The position numbers and the translations under genes were made by a program. Below are positions 1-5,762 of a stretch of DNA of 8,087 nt, piece by piece; the stretch's first letter is position 1; every line of letters begins with the position of its first letter. Under the pieces are notes generated by a model, which saw only the letters and a list, made by a program, of their open reading frames with translations, did not search any database and had not been told where the DNA came from. The stretch is from contig CAIKHC010000080.1 of NCBI GenBank assembly GCA_903827085.1, forward strand, positions 1 to 8,087, in the 5' to 3' direction. Origin of the DNA: an uncultured Candidatus Nemicrothrix sp. (GTDB taxonomy: Bacteria > Actinomycetota > Acidimicrobiia > Acidimicrobiales > Acidimicrobilacustridaceae).

Positions 1-393
1 CGGATGGCGAATCATCGCGGTGAGTGGGTGCTGGTGAACTTCTTTGCGACCTGGTGCACACCTTGTCGCCTCGAGGATCCACAGATCCAGCAGTTCATTG
101 ATTCACATGAAGGTGAGCCGGTCCAAGTGGTGAGCGTTGCCTTTTCTGATGACGCCGATTCCATTCGTGACTACTGGGTCAAGGAGCGCAATACATGGCC
201 GGTCATTTCGAGTGACACGGGATTGATTGCTCTTGATTACGGCGTGACCAAAGTTCCCGAGTCCTACATGGTTGCGCCTAGCGGCCTTGTCGTCGCCGGT
301 TTCTTCGGTGGGGTCACCGCCGCCGGGCTCGACAAAGTCATTACAGAGAACGGCGGAATGGCAGTTGCGGGGACAGGGACGGGGACCAAATGA
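1..393 (+). CDS. ccmG: CcmG/DsbE/TlpA-like thioredoxin, 5' partial
   Basis: This is the C-terminal part of a thioredoxin-fold protein of the TlpA/ResA/DsbE (CcmG) group. The frame is open to the first base of the window, so the start and the expected signal anchor lie upstream; the ATG at 4 falls inside the fold and is probably not the real start. Visible are the strand V-L-V-N-F-F-A-T before the redox motif W-C-T-P-C (codons at 55-66), and the later V-P-E whose proline (256-258) fits the conserved cis-Pro of thioredoxins. In the CcmG role such proteins act outside the membrane and keep the haem-binding cysteines of apocytochrome c, or CcmH, reduced. The stop overlaps the next start (ATGA), and the next gene is CcmH-like, which supports CcmG over a generic TlpA. 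The tail after about residue 120 is Gly/Thr-rich and probably disordered. The family is clear; the exact partner is inferred from context. Confidence 0.88.
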   Translation, partial: RMANHRGEWVLVNFFATWCTPCRLEDPQIQQFIDSHEGEPVQVVSVAFSDDADSIRDYWVKERNTWPVISSDTGLIALDYGVTKVPESYMVAPSGLVVAGFFGGVTAAGLDKVITENGGMAVAGTGTGTK

Positions 394-923
394 GTTCACC
401 GTCGATATTTGCGAAGGGTTCACCGATTCGTCGCTGGGGTCCATGGATCGCGGTTGCTGTTGTTGCTTTTTCAGCTCTCTCAGTTGCGGCTTTTGGAACT
501 CGCGCAGCTCCAACCGCGCAAGACCGCGTCAGTTCGCTTTCTCGAACAGTGAAGTGCCCGGTGTGTTCCGGTGAGTCGGTTGCTGAATCGAATGCCCCTG
601 CGTCCCAGGAGATTCGTCGCCAGATCGCTGAACAAGTCCAGCAGGGACAGTCCGACGACGAGATTCGATCCTTCTATGCCGCCAAGTACGGTCAAGCGGT
701 TCTCCTGACGCCTTCAGCCTCAGGGGTGAACGTGTTGGTGTGGATTCTTCCGGTCGTTGCGCTTGCCATTGGAATCGCTGCGCTGGCGATCGTGTTCCGT
801 CGTTGGTCATCGATGCCGCAAGAGCGCGCAACCGACGAAGACCGTGAACTCGTCGCTTTGGCACTTCATCCCGAAGAAGCGGCCGACGAGAATGACCCGC
901 ATGGCGAGGGAGTATCGCGGTGA
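390..923 (+). CDS. ccmH: CcmH/CycL/NrfF-like cytochrome c maturation protein
   Basis: A 177-residue membrane protein of the CcmH/CycL family, which handles the thiols of apocytochrome c during System I haem attachment. An N-terminal hydrophobic helix (about residues 18-36) is followed by a short extracytoplasmic domain with the family signature K-C-P-V-C-S-G-E-S-V-A-E-S-N-A-P (Cys56 and Cys59), helical segments rich in Gln/Glu, and the conserved end with Y-G-Q-A-V-L-L-T-P. A second membrane helix spans about 114-136. The last 40 residues are acidic and charged and should be cytoplasmic. The ATG start overlaps the stop of the thioredoxin gene by 4 nt and has GGGGA a few bases upstream; its own stop overlaps the next GTG start in the same way, so translational coupling is likely. 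The two-helix layout matches the CcmH/CycL N-terminal unit; the TPR unit fused in some proteobacterial CcmH proteins is here the next gene. Confidence 0.9.
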   Translation: MSSPSIFAKGSPIRRWGPWIAVAVVAFSALSVAAFGTRAAPTAQDRVSSLSRTVKCPVCSGESVAESNAPASQEIRRQIAEQVQQGQSDDEIRSFYAAKYGQAVLLTPSASGVNVLVWILPVVALAIGIAALAIVFRRWSSMPQERATDEDRELVALALHPEEAADENDPHGEGVSR

Positions 924-1813
924 CGACGCCTACAGGCGGAACCGCTGCCCGACGCGCTGCGCGTGAAGCAGTCGCCACGACTTCCTCCAAGGGGAAGCCC
1001 ATGTCGAAGTCGGCATCGGCATCAGCCCGTCGCCGAGAACTTGATCCCGATGCTTTGGCTGCACTTGAGGAGGAGCGCGATTTTCTCCTTCGGTCTCTTG
1101 AGGATCTCGAACGCGAATATGCAGCTGGCGATGTCGATGATTCAGACTTCGAGGAGTTGAAGGACGATTACACCGCGCGCGCCGCCGCTGTGATCCGTGC
1201 GATCGAGGACCGAACTGCAGCAGTGAAGTCGCTTCGTCCGCAACGCAACTGGCAGCGAACCGCACTGGGCCTCGTTCTCGTCGGCGCACTGGCGGTCGGT
1301 GCAAGTTGGCTTGTGTTCCGTAACGCTGGAACAAGAGCGCCTGGCCAAGGACTCACCGGTGATATTCGTCAGGACAGCTCAAATTTGATTCTCCAGGCGC
1401 AAGGTCTCACTGGACAAGCCCAAGCCTCATTGCAGGCAGGCGATTCCACCAAGGCCCTCAAGCAATTCGAGTCGGCCGTCCAGGCCTACGACAAGGCCCT
1501 TGAGATCTCGCCTGAAAACGTGCAGGCGATGACCTATCGCGGTTGGGTTCTGCACACGATCGCTCTTTCGAGCGAGCTATCAGTTGCTGCTGATCTCGAT
1601 CGGCAGGCTCTCGAGTATCTCGACGAAGCCATTGCAATTGATCCGCTCTATTCCGACGCCCGTGTCTTCCGGGCAATTCTCGAGCGCAATGCCGGCGAAT
1701 TTGGTGCAGCGAAAGCCGATCTCGATGCGATCGACATGAATGCCATTCCGATGTACATGATCCAGATGGTCAACTCTTTGAGGGAAGACGTTGCTGCCGG
1801 ACGTCGCGACTAG
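920..1813 (+). CDS. CcmI/CycH-like TPR membrane protein
   Basis: A 297-residue protein probably filling the CcmI (TPR) role: in System I the TPR domain holds apocytochrome c for the CcmF/CcmH ligation complex. Residues 1-40 are low-complexity and basic. Residues 41-104 form a highly charged helical region, probably a coiled coil, with L-L-R-S-L-E-D-L-E-R-E-Y-A-A-G-D, the signature of the small cytoplasmic helical domain seen in CcmI-type proteins. One membrane helix lies at about 114-133. Residues 155-290 contain TPR-like helices, the clearest being K-A-L-E-I-S-P-E-N and E-A-I-A-I-D-P-L-Y-S-D-A. The GTG at 920 overlaps the ccmH stop (GTGA) and has GAGGGAG upstream. An ATG at 1001, 27 codons in, also has a good ribosome site (AAGGGGA) and may be the true start, since the first 27 residues look uninformative. 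The role is inferred from operon position and domain order; the TPR family itself is not specific. Confidence 0.8.
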   Translation: MTTPTGGTAARRAAREAVATTSSKGKPMSKSASASARRRELDPDALAALEEERDFLLRSLEDLEREYAAGDVDDSDFEELKDDYTARAAAVIRAIEDRTAAVKSLRPQRNWQRTALGLVLVGALAVGASWLVFRNAGTRAPGQGLTGDIRQDSSNLILQAQGLTGQAQASLQAGDSTKALKQFESAVQAYDKALEISPENVQAMTYRGWVLHTIALSSELSVAADLDRQALEYLDEAIAIDPLYSDARVFRAILERNAGEFGAAKADLDAIDMNAIPMYMIQMVNSLREDVAAGRRD

Positions 1814-1819
1814 CTCTCG

Positions 1820-2281
1820 CTAGGTCGAAGGCGGAACGTAGCGACCACGAAATGGTTTTCCGTTGCGCAATTCGATAACCCAGGTCGAACCCTTTTGATC
1901 AATGAGAGGGCCATCGGTATCCATCCCGTCGGCAACGAGTCGTCGAAGTAAGTGGGGGATGAGATCGCCGTGGCTGCACGCGACTCCGTCGAACTCATCG
2001 AGTGCAAGAAGGATGCGGTAGGCCTCGTCGACTTCGGCGCCTTCAGCAAGTGCTTCAGAGCTCTGCACCGTCAACTCGAATTTTTGGGCGAGGGGTTCCA
2101 TCGTTTGCATGCATCGGACATAGGGGCTCGAAATGATCTGGCCGACAACAAGATCCCCAACAACATGCGTAAGCGCGTCGGCTTGGGCTCTACCGCGTTT
2201 TGACAGCGGTCGGAAGCGGTCTTCGGCTGTCCACTCGGAGCGTTTTCCGGCGTGAGCATGGCGAGTCAGAAAAATCGTCAC
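1820..2281 (-). CDS. SixA-like histidine phosphatase family protein
   Basis: A 153-residue protein of the histidine phosphatase (phosphoglycerate mutase-like) superfamily, closest by eye to SixA and to the C-terminal phosphatase domain of mycobacterial MutT1-type proteins. The catalytic motif near the N-terminus reads L-T-R-H-A-H-A-G (Arg7, His8), with Ala where the family name motif RHG has Gly, as is usual in the SixA subgroup. Next come D-R-x-R-P-L-S-K-R-G-R-x-Q-A, then S-S-P-Y-V-R-C-M-Q-T (Arg56) and the second catalytic histidine in C-S-H-G-D-L (His104). No Nudix domain precedes it. The start is GTG with no convincing Shine-Dalgarno. It lies 63 nt downstream of the cysteine desulfurase on the same strand, so it may be the third gene of that transcript, and it converges with the CcmI-like gene with only 6 nt between stops. 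The substrate (a phosphohistidine protein or a small phosphoester) cannot be told from the sequence. Confidence 0.85.
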   Translation of the reverse strand: MTIFLTRHAHAGKRSEWTAEDRFRPLSKRGRAQADALTHVVGDLVVGQIISSPYVRCMQTMEPLAQKFELTVQSSEALAEGAEVDEAYRILLALDEFDGVACSHGDLIPHLLRRLVADGMDTDGPLIDQKGSTWVIELRNGKPFRGRYVPPST

Positions 2282-2293
2282 ACGGAGACGGTA

Positions 2294-2317
2294 GTCAACG
2301 AATTCGCTGTTGTTGAC
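2294..2317. repeat. Short inverted repeat upstream of the SixA-like gene
   Basis: GTCAAC (2294-2299) and GTTGAC (2312-2317) form 6-nt inverted arms around a 12-nt centre, inside the 63-nt gap between the cysteine desulfurase stop and the SixA-like start. It could be a weak mRNA stem or a protein site. No U-tract follows, so it does not look like an intrinsic terminator. Arms this short may be chance. Confidence 0.3.
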
Positions 2318-2344
2318 GCGAGGTTGAAAAAGTTCACCGAATGG

Positions 2345-3511
2345 TTATGCGCTCAGTGATCGAAGTTCACTCACTACTTGTGGAAGGTGCTCGCATAGCG
2401 CATTGATGTCGTCGATCGTGGAGTTGTGCCCGACTGAAACCCGCAGCGATCGTTGAGCGTCGACGCCCATTGCCTCAAGGACTGGCGACGGCTCGAGTCC
2501 CTCGGATGCGCATGAACTGCCAGAGTGCAAAGCGATTCCGCGCCGGTCGAGCCCAAGGACGACGCCTTGTGGTTCAACACCTTCGACAGCCAGACATATG
2601 AGGTGTGGGAGTCGGTTTGGCGATTCAAGGGGACCTAGAAGCGATATGCCAGGTGTTGTCGTTAATCGTTCGACAGCCGTTGCAAGAAGGCCGCGGTTGC
2701 TTGAAGCCTCGGAGTTGAGGGTCGATTCATCGAGTTCAGACGCCACAACTCCGAGTGCGATCGCTGCGGAGACGTTCTCGAGTCCGGCGCGTCGTGAACG
2801 CTCCTGCTCGCCGCCAGTGAGGAGGGGCTCGATGCGAAGACCTTGTCGGACCCAAAGACCGCCGACTCCGGTCGGGCCACCGAACTTGTGACCACTGAAT
2901 GACAGCAGGTCAATGCCGAGATCTTTTGGGTCCACTGCAACATGCCCGACTGCCTGTGCAGCGTCGACGTGAAGAAGGACTCCGCGATCTCTGCATGCAG
3001 CCGCGATTTCAGCAACGGGTTGAAGTGTTCCAACTTCGTGGTTGCCCCACTGAAGATGGGCGAGAGCTGTAGTGGGGGTGAGCGCATCGATGAACGCATC
3101 GACGTCAATGCGACCGAATGAATCGACGTTGACAATGGAAACAGAACCGCCAAATGCGCTCGCGAAAAGTTCGCTTGAGCGTCGAACGGCTGAGTGTTCA
3201 ACCGCCGCAAACACGATGTGGGGCGGCGAGCCCTTATCGACACAACGTCGCACTGCGCCCCAGGTTGCGGCCGTAATTGATTCTGTTGCTCCGCTGGTGA
3301 AAATGATTTCCCGTTGCTTGGCCTTGAGCAAGGAAGCCACTTGCTCGCGAGCGTTCTCGAGAAGGACGCGCGCAGTCATGCCCTCGTGATGGATCCGGCC
3401 AGGATCGCCAAGCGTTCCCTGGGACTGATCGGCAAGCGCTTCGGCGAGTGCGACTCGAGCCGAGTGGCGTAGGGGCGCTGTCGATGCGTAATCGAGATAG
3501 TGGCGAGCCAC
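2345..3511 (-). CDS. Class V aminotransferase, cysteine desulfurase (NifS/IscS type)
   Basis: A PLP enzyme that should take sulfur from L-cysteine, leaving alanine and an enzyme persulfide, to supply Fe-S cluster assembly or tRNA thiolation. With the start chosen here (388 residues) the N-terminus reads Y-L-D-Y-A-S-T-A-P, typical of the family. Then follow the cofactor phosphate-binding S-G-A-T-E-S, His106 (stacks on PLP), H-V-D-A-A-Q (Asp183, Gln186), the Schiff-base lysine in S-F-S-G-H-K-F-G-G (Lys209), and the persulfide cysteine in S-G-S-S-C-A-S-E (Cys334). The C-terminal loop is of the group I (NifS/IscS) kind, not SufS. The frame is open to a GTG at 3541, which would overlap the upstream regulator by 25 nt and add ten residues without family features; GTG 3511 leaves a 5-nt gap and the normal N-terminus. 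Neither start has a strong ribosome site. It is cotranscribed with the SufR-like regulator. Residue after T-E-S is Ile where Asn or Asp is usual. Which acceptor it serves is not visible here. Confidence 0.92.
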   Translation of the reverse strand: MARHYLDYASTAPLRHSARVALAEALADQSQGTLGDPGRIHHEGMTARVLLENAREQVASLLKAKQREIIFTSGATESITAATWGAVRRCVDKGSPPHIVFAAVEHSAVRRSSELFASAFGGSVSIVNVDSFGRIDVDAFIDALTPTTALAHLQWGNHEVGTLQPVAEIAAACRDRGVLLHVDAAQAVGHVAVDPKDLGIDLLSFSGHKFGGPTGVGGLWVRQGLRIEPLLTGGEQERSRRAGLENVSAAIALGVVASELDESTLNSEASSNRGLLATAVERLTTTPGISLLGPLESPNRLPHLICLAVEGVEPQGVVLGLDRRGIALHSGSSCASEGLEPSPVLEAMGVDAQRSLRVSVGHNSTIDDINALCEHLPQVVSELRSLSA

Positions 3512-3516
3512 GATGT

Positions 3517-4236
3517 TCAGGCTTCGAGCGACGTGATGCACACGTCGTCGCCCATTGGCTTCGACGATTCAAGTGCAATGGTGGCATCGCCGCCGTGAAG
3601 TTCGGCGACCATGCCCTTCATCATTCCGCGATCGACTGCACAGATAACTGGATTGGCCATGACCGCATCGCCGAATGGGCAGTGCTCCGAAACGATGCGC
3701 AATTCATTATTTCGACGTTCGGCGTGCGCAGCGAAACCTTGCGAGGTGAGTGCATCGGCGACGGTTTGCAGGATGGACTGGATTGAACGCTGCTGGTCAA
3801 CGCCGTGGCCGAGGCGTTGAGCGAGGAGTCGTCCGTATTCGATACCGACTCCTTCCGCCATCGCTTCGGCCTCGTCGCGCGGGAGCATGTCGAGAGCTCG
3901 GCCAAGCAACGTGATGAGTACGTCGTCGTGACGAACGGGGAGATCGAGGTGATCGCCTTTGGTCGTGGCGGTGTAGCGCTTGGACGGCCGACCAGCCCCG
4001 GTTCCGCCTCGGGCCACTGCGACCTCGAGATATCCGCCAGCGGCGAGTTTGTCGAGGTGGTGGCGAGCGACATTGGCGTGGAGATCGAACTGTGCCGCCA
4101 CCTCGCTCGCGGTCACTCCGGAGTCGGCGGCCCGAGCAAAGAGGTAGATCTCACGGCGTGTGGGGTCGCCAAAGGCCGAGGTAATGGCCGTAACTACCGA
4201 GCTGAACTCGGTCGGACTGAGGGTCGCCTGTTCCAC
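3517..4236 (-). CDS. SufR-like winged-helix regulator with C-terminal cysteines
   Basis: A 239-residue transcription factor of the ArsR-like COG2345/SufR group. Residues 13-95 form a winged helix-turn-helix: F-G-D-P-T-R-R-E-I-Y opens it, V-T-A-S-E-V-A-A-Q-F-D-L-H-A-N-V-A-R-H-H-L-D-K-L is the recognition unit, and G-R-P-S-K-R-Y is the wing end typical of this group. The C-terminal half (about 105-235) has the SufR-type layout with Cys186-X12-Cys199 followed by a lone Cys233 near the end, in C-P-F-G and D-V-C-I-T-S. SufR proteins bind an Fe-S cluster through such cysteines and repress Fe-S assembly genes when the cluster is loaded. One cysteine of the usual four seems absent, with His214 in the gap. 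The GTG start has no Shine-Dalgarno but abuts a perfect palindrome and a TAGAAT box. It is followed 5 nt later by a cysteine desulfurase and is divergent from mrp. The Fe-S sensing role is inferred. Confidence 0.87.
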   Translation of the reverse strand: MEQATLSPTEFSSVVTAITSAFGDPTRREIYLFARAADSGVTASEVAAQFDLHANVARHHLDKLAAGGYLEVAVARGGTGAGRPSKRYTATTKGDHLDLPVRHDDVLITLLGRALDMLPRDEAEAMAEGVGIEYGRLLAQRLGHGVDQQRSIQSILQTVADALTSQGFAAHAERRNNELRIVSEHCPFGDAVMANPVICAVDRGMMKGMVAELHGGDATIALESSKPMGDDVCITSLEA

Positions 4237-4253
4237 CTAGGTATTCTACCTAG
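4237..4253. promoter_or_regulatory. Palindromic operator candidate between sufR-like gene and mrp
   Basis: CTAGGTATTCTACCTAG is a perfect inverted repeat with 7-nt arms and a 3-nt centre. It sits directly against the GTG (4236) of the SufR-like gene. The left arm also belongs to a second perfect 8-nt palindrome, ACCTAGGT (4235-4242), so half-site ACCTAG occurs twice in the same direction, 13 nt apart. Read on the minus strand the centre contains TAGAAT (4248-4243), a good -10 box placed so that transcription could begin at the GTG itself, giving a leaderless message. On the plus strand TATTCT (4242-4247) is a weaker -10 candidate for mrp. No clear -35 is seen for either. A repressor bound here would block both directions; the SufR-like protein is the obvious candidate (inference). 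Confidence 0.6.
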
Positions 4254-4295
4254 CGCAGTAGGAGAAATTCCCTGACCCGAAGCGAGACCCCCCAA

Positions 4296-5441
4296 ATGCC
4301 CATCACCGATGCCGATGTCATCGAGGTCCTCCGTCCTGTTGAGGACCCCGAACTCCACCGGAGCATTGTCGACCTCGGGATGGTTCGCGGAATAGCCATC
4401 GACGGTCCAGTCGTGGCTATTCAGATCGCCCTGACTGTTGCCGGTTGTCCGTTGCGCAACGAAATCCAAAATCGCGTCACTAACGCAATTGTGGCTCTCG
4501 ATGGAATCGATCGTGTCGATCTTGACTTCACCGTCATGACCGACGAAGAGCGCGCTGCCATTCGCGAACTTCTTCATGGTGATCCAGCGTCTACCGCGGG
4601 CACGCATCAGGGTCATGGCCATGCCGAAGGCCGTGTCATTCCGTTTGCCGATCCTTCGAGTTCAACGCGAGTTCTGCTCATTGCTTCCGGAAAGGGCGGA
4701 GTGGGTAAGTCATCAATCACGACGAACCTTTCAATCGCTCTCGCACAACGCGGGCACAAGGTCGCCGTGGTCGACGCCGACGTGTGGGGTTTTTCGATTC
4801 CGCGCATGCTTGGTGTCAATCACACCCCAACGATCATCGATGAAATGATCGTGCCGCCCGAAGCGCACGGTGTTCGTTGCATATCGATGGGGTTCTTCGT
4901 TGAAGAAGATCAGCCCGTCATCTGGCGAGGGCCGATGCTTCACAAGGCCCTTGAACAGTTCCTCACCGATGTGTTTTGGGATGAACCCGATTTCCTGCTT
5001 GTGGATCTTCCGCCAGGCACCGGCGACATCGCGTTGTCGCTCGCTCAGTTCTTGCCGCGTGCCGAGCTCTTCGTTGTCACGACCCCGCAGCCCGCAGCGC
5101 AGAAGGTTGCTCAGCGTGCTGCGTTCATGGCAGAAAAGGTGAACATCGAAGTCAAGGGTGTCATCGAGAACATGTCGTGGTTTACCGGCGACGACGGCAA
5201 GCGCTACGAACTCTTTGGCGCAGGCGGCGGCGCCGAGTTGGCCGAGCGTCTCGGCGTTCGCTTCGTCGGTCAGGTCCCTCTGGTGCCTGCTCTTCGTGAG
5301 GGATCCGACGACGGCCGCCCGGTGGTAGCCGTCGAACCCGAGAGCGAAGCTGCTGTTGCGATCCGTGCACTGGCCGAGGTCATCGACCTCGAACTCGCCC
5401 CGACTCGCCGCTACAACGCTGAACTCAAGTTGCTGGGATGA
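4296..5441 (+). CDS. mrp: Mrp/ApbC family Fe-S carrier P-loop ATPase
   Basis: A 381-residue cytoplasmic ATPase of the Mrp/NBP35 family, thought to bind and hand over Fe-S clusters. The N-terminal MIP18 (DUF59) domain (about 1-90) has V-E-D-P-E-L and the conserved A-G-C-P (Cys51). A Gly/His-rich linker (about 98-115) joins it to the ATPase domain: deviant Walker A G-K-G-G-V-G-K-S (132-139), D-A-D-V-W-G-F-S-I-P (160-169), and the Walker B-like D-L-P-P-G-T-G-D (237-244). The usual Fe-S-binding CxxC after E-N-M-S is replaced: residues 291-308 read E-N-M-S-W-F-T-G-D-D-G-K-R-Y-E-L-F-G, so Cys51 and Cys195 are the only cysteines. Loss of CxxC is known in some actinobacterial Mrp proteins. The ATG has only a weak ribosome site. 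It is divergent from the SufR-like gene and shares its palindromic intergenic region, which ties it to Fe-S control. Confidence 0.93.
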   Translation: MPITDADVIEVLRPVEDPELHRSIVDLGMVRGIAIDGPVVAIQIALTVAGCPLRNEIQNRVTNAIVALDGIDRVDLDFTVMTDEERAAIRELLHGDPASTAGTHQGHGHAEGRVIPFADPSSSTRVLLIASGKGGVGKSSITTNLSIALAQRGHKVAVVDADVWGFSIPRMLGVNHTPTIIDEMIVPPEAHGVRCISMGFFVEEDQPVIWRGPMLHKALEQFLTDVFWDEPDFLLVDLPPGTGDIALSLAQFLPRAELFVVTTPQPAAQKVAQRAAFMAEKVNIEVKGVIENMSWFTGDDGKRYELFGAGGGAELAERLGVRFVGQVPLVPALREGSDDGRPVVAVEPESEAAVAIRALAEVIDLELAPTRRYNAELKLLG

Positions 5442-5495
5442 AGGCTCGGTCTCGCGACCTAGCATGAGACGCCGGCCAACAGGTCGGTTTGGTAC

Positions 5496-5502
5496 AGGAG
5501 GA
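5496..5502 (+). promoter_or_regulatory. Strong Shine-Dalgarno for the DUF3107 gene
   Basis: AGGAGGA ends 5 nt before the GTG at 5508. It fixes this weak start codon and is the best ribosome site in the window, suggesting high translation of the small protein. Confidence 0.85.
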
Positions 5503-5507
5503 ATTTC

Positions 5508-5744
5508 GTGGACGTACGTATCGGTGTGCAACAGACACCTAAGGAAATCGAGATCGAGATGTCGTCCAATGTCGATCGCGCTGAAGTGCGCGCAACGATC
5601 GATGCTGCGTTGGCCGATGTCACCAGTGTCCTTTGGTTGACCGATCGCCACGGGCGTGACATCGCTGTCCCCGCCGCAAAGATCGCTTATATCGAATTGG
5701 GTACCTCCGATAGCGAACGCCGAATCGGTTTCGGCGCGGGCTGA
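5508..5744 (+). CDS. DUF3107 family small protein
   Basis: A 78-residue protein matching the actinobacterial DUF3107 family (the mycobacterial member is Rv3208A, TB9.4). Characteristic are the start M-D-V-R-I-G-V, an acidic middle with helical A-E-V-R-A-T-I-D-A-A-L, then L-W-L-T-D-R-H-G-R, A-A-K-I-A-Y-I-E-L-G and the end R-R-I-G-F-G. No cysteines, signal or membrane segment are present; it should be a small cytosolic alpha/beta protein. Its function is unknown. It follows mrp by 66 nt and precedes the sensor kinase by 18 nt, so it is probably cotranscribed with the kinase. Confidence 0.9.
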   Translation: MDVRIGVQQTPKEIEIEMSSNVDRAEVRATIDAALADVTSVLWLTDRHGRDIAVPAAKIAYIELGTSDSERRIGFGAG

Positions 5745-5762
5745 TCCCGCCGCCACGCTCCA

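Noticed and set aside
4..6. ATG at position 4 as the start of the thioredoxin gene.
   Set aside because: The frame continues upstream to the window edge and the ATG lies only 17 codons before the CxxC motif, too short for the fold and the expected membrane anchor.
1814..1819. A terminator between the convergent CcmI-like and SixA-like genes.
   Set aside because: Only 6 nt separate the stops, and I see no convincing stem with a U-tract in either direction.
2662..3243. A 193-codon minus-strand frame inside the cysteine desulfurase gene.
   Set aside because: It is the same strand in another frame, Ser/Arg-rich, without motifs, and the desulfurase frame carries all catalytic residues.
4252..4266. 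AGGAGAAA upstream of mrp as its ribosome site.
   Set aside because: It is more than 30 nt before the mrp ATG, and no start codon stands at a suitable distance after it.
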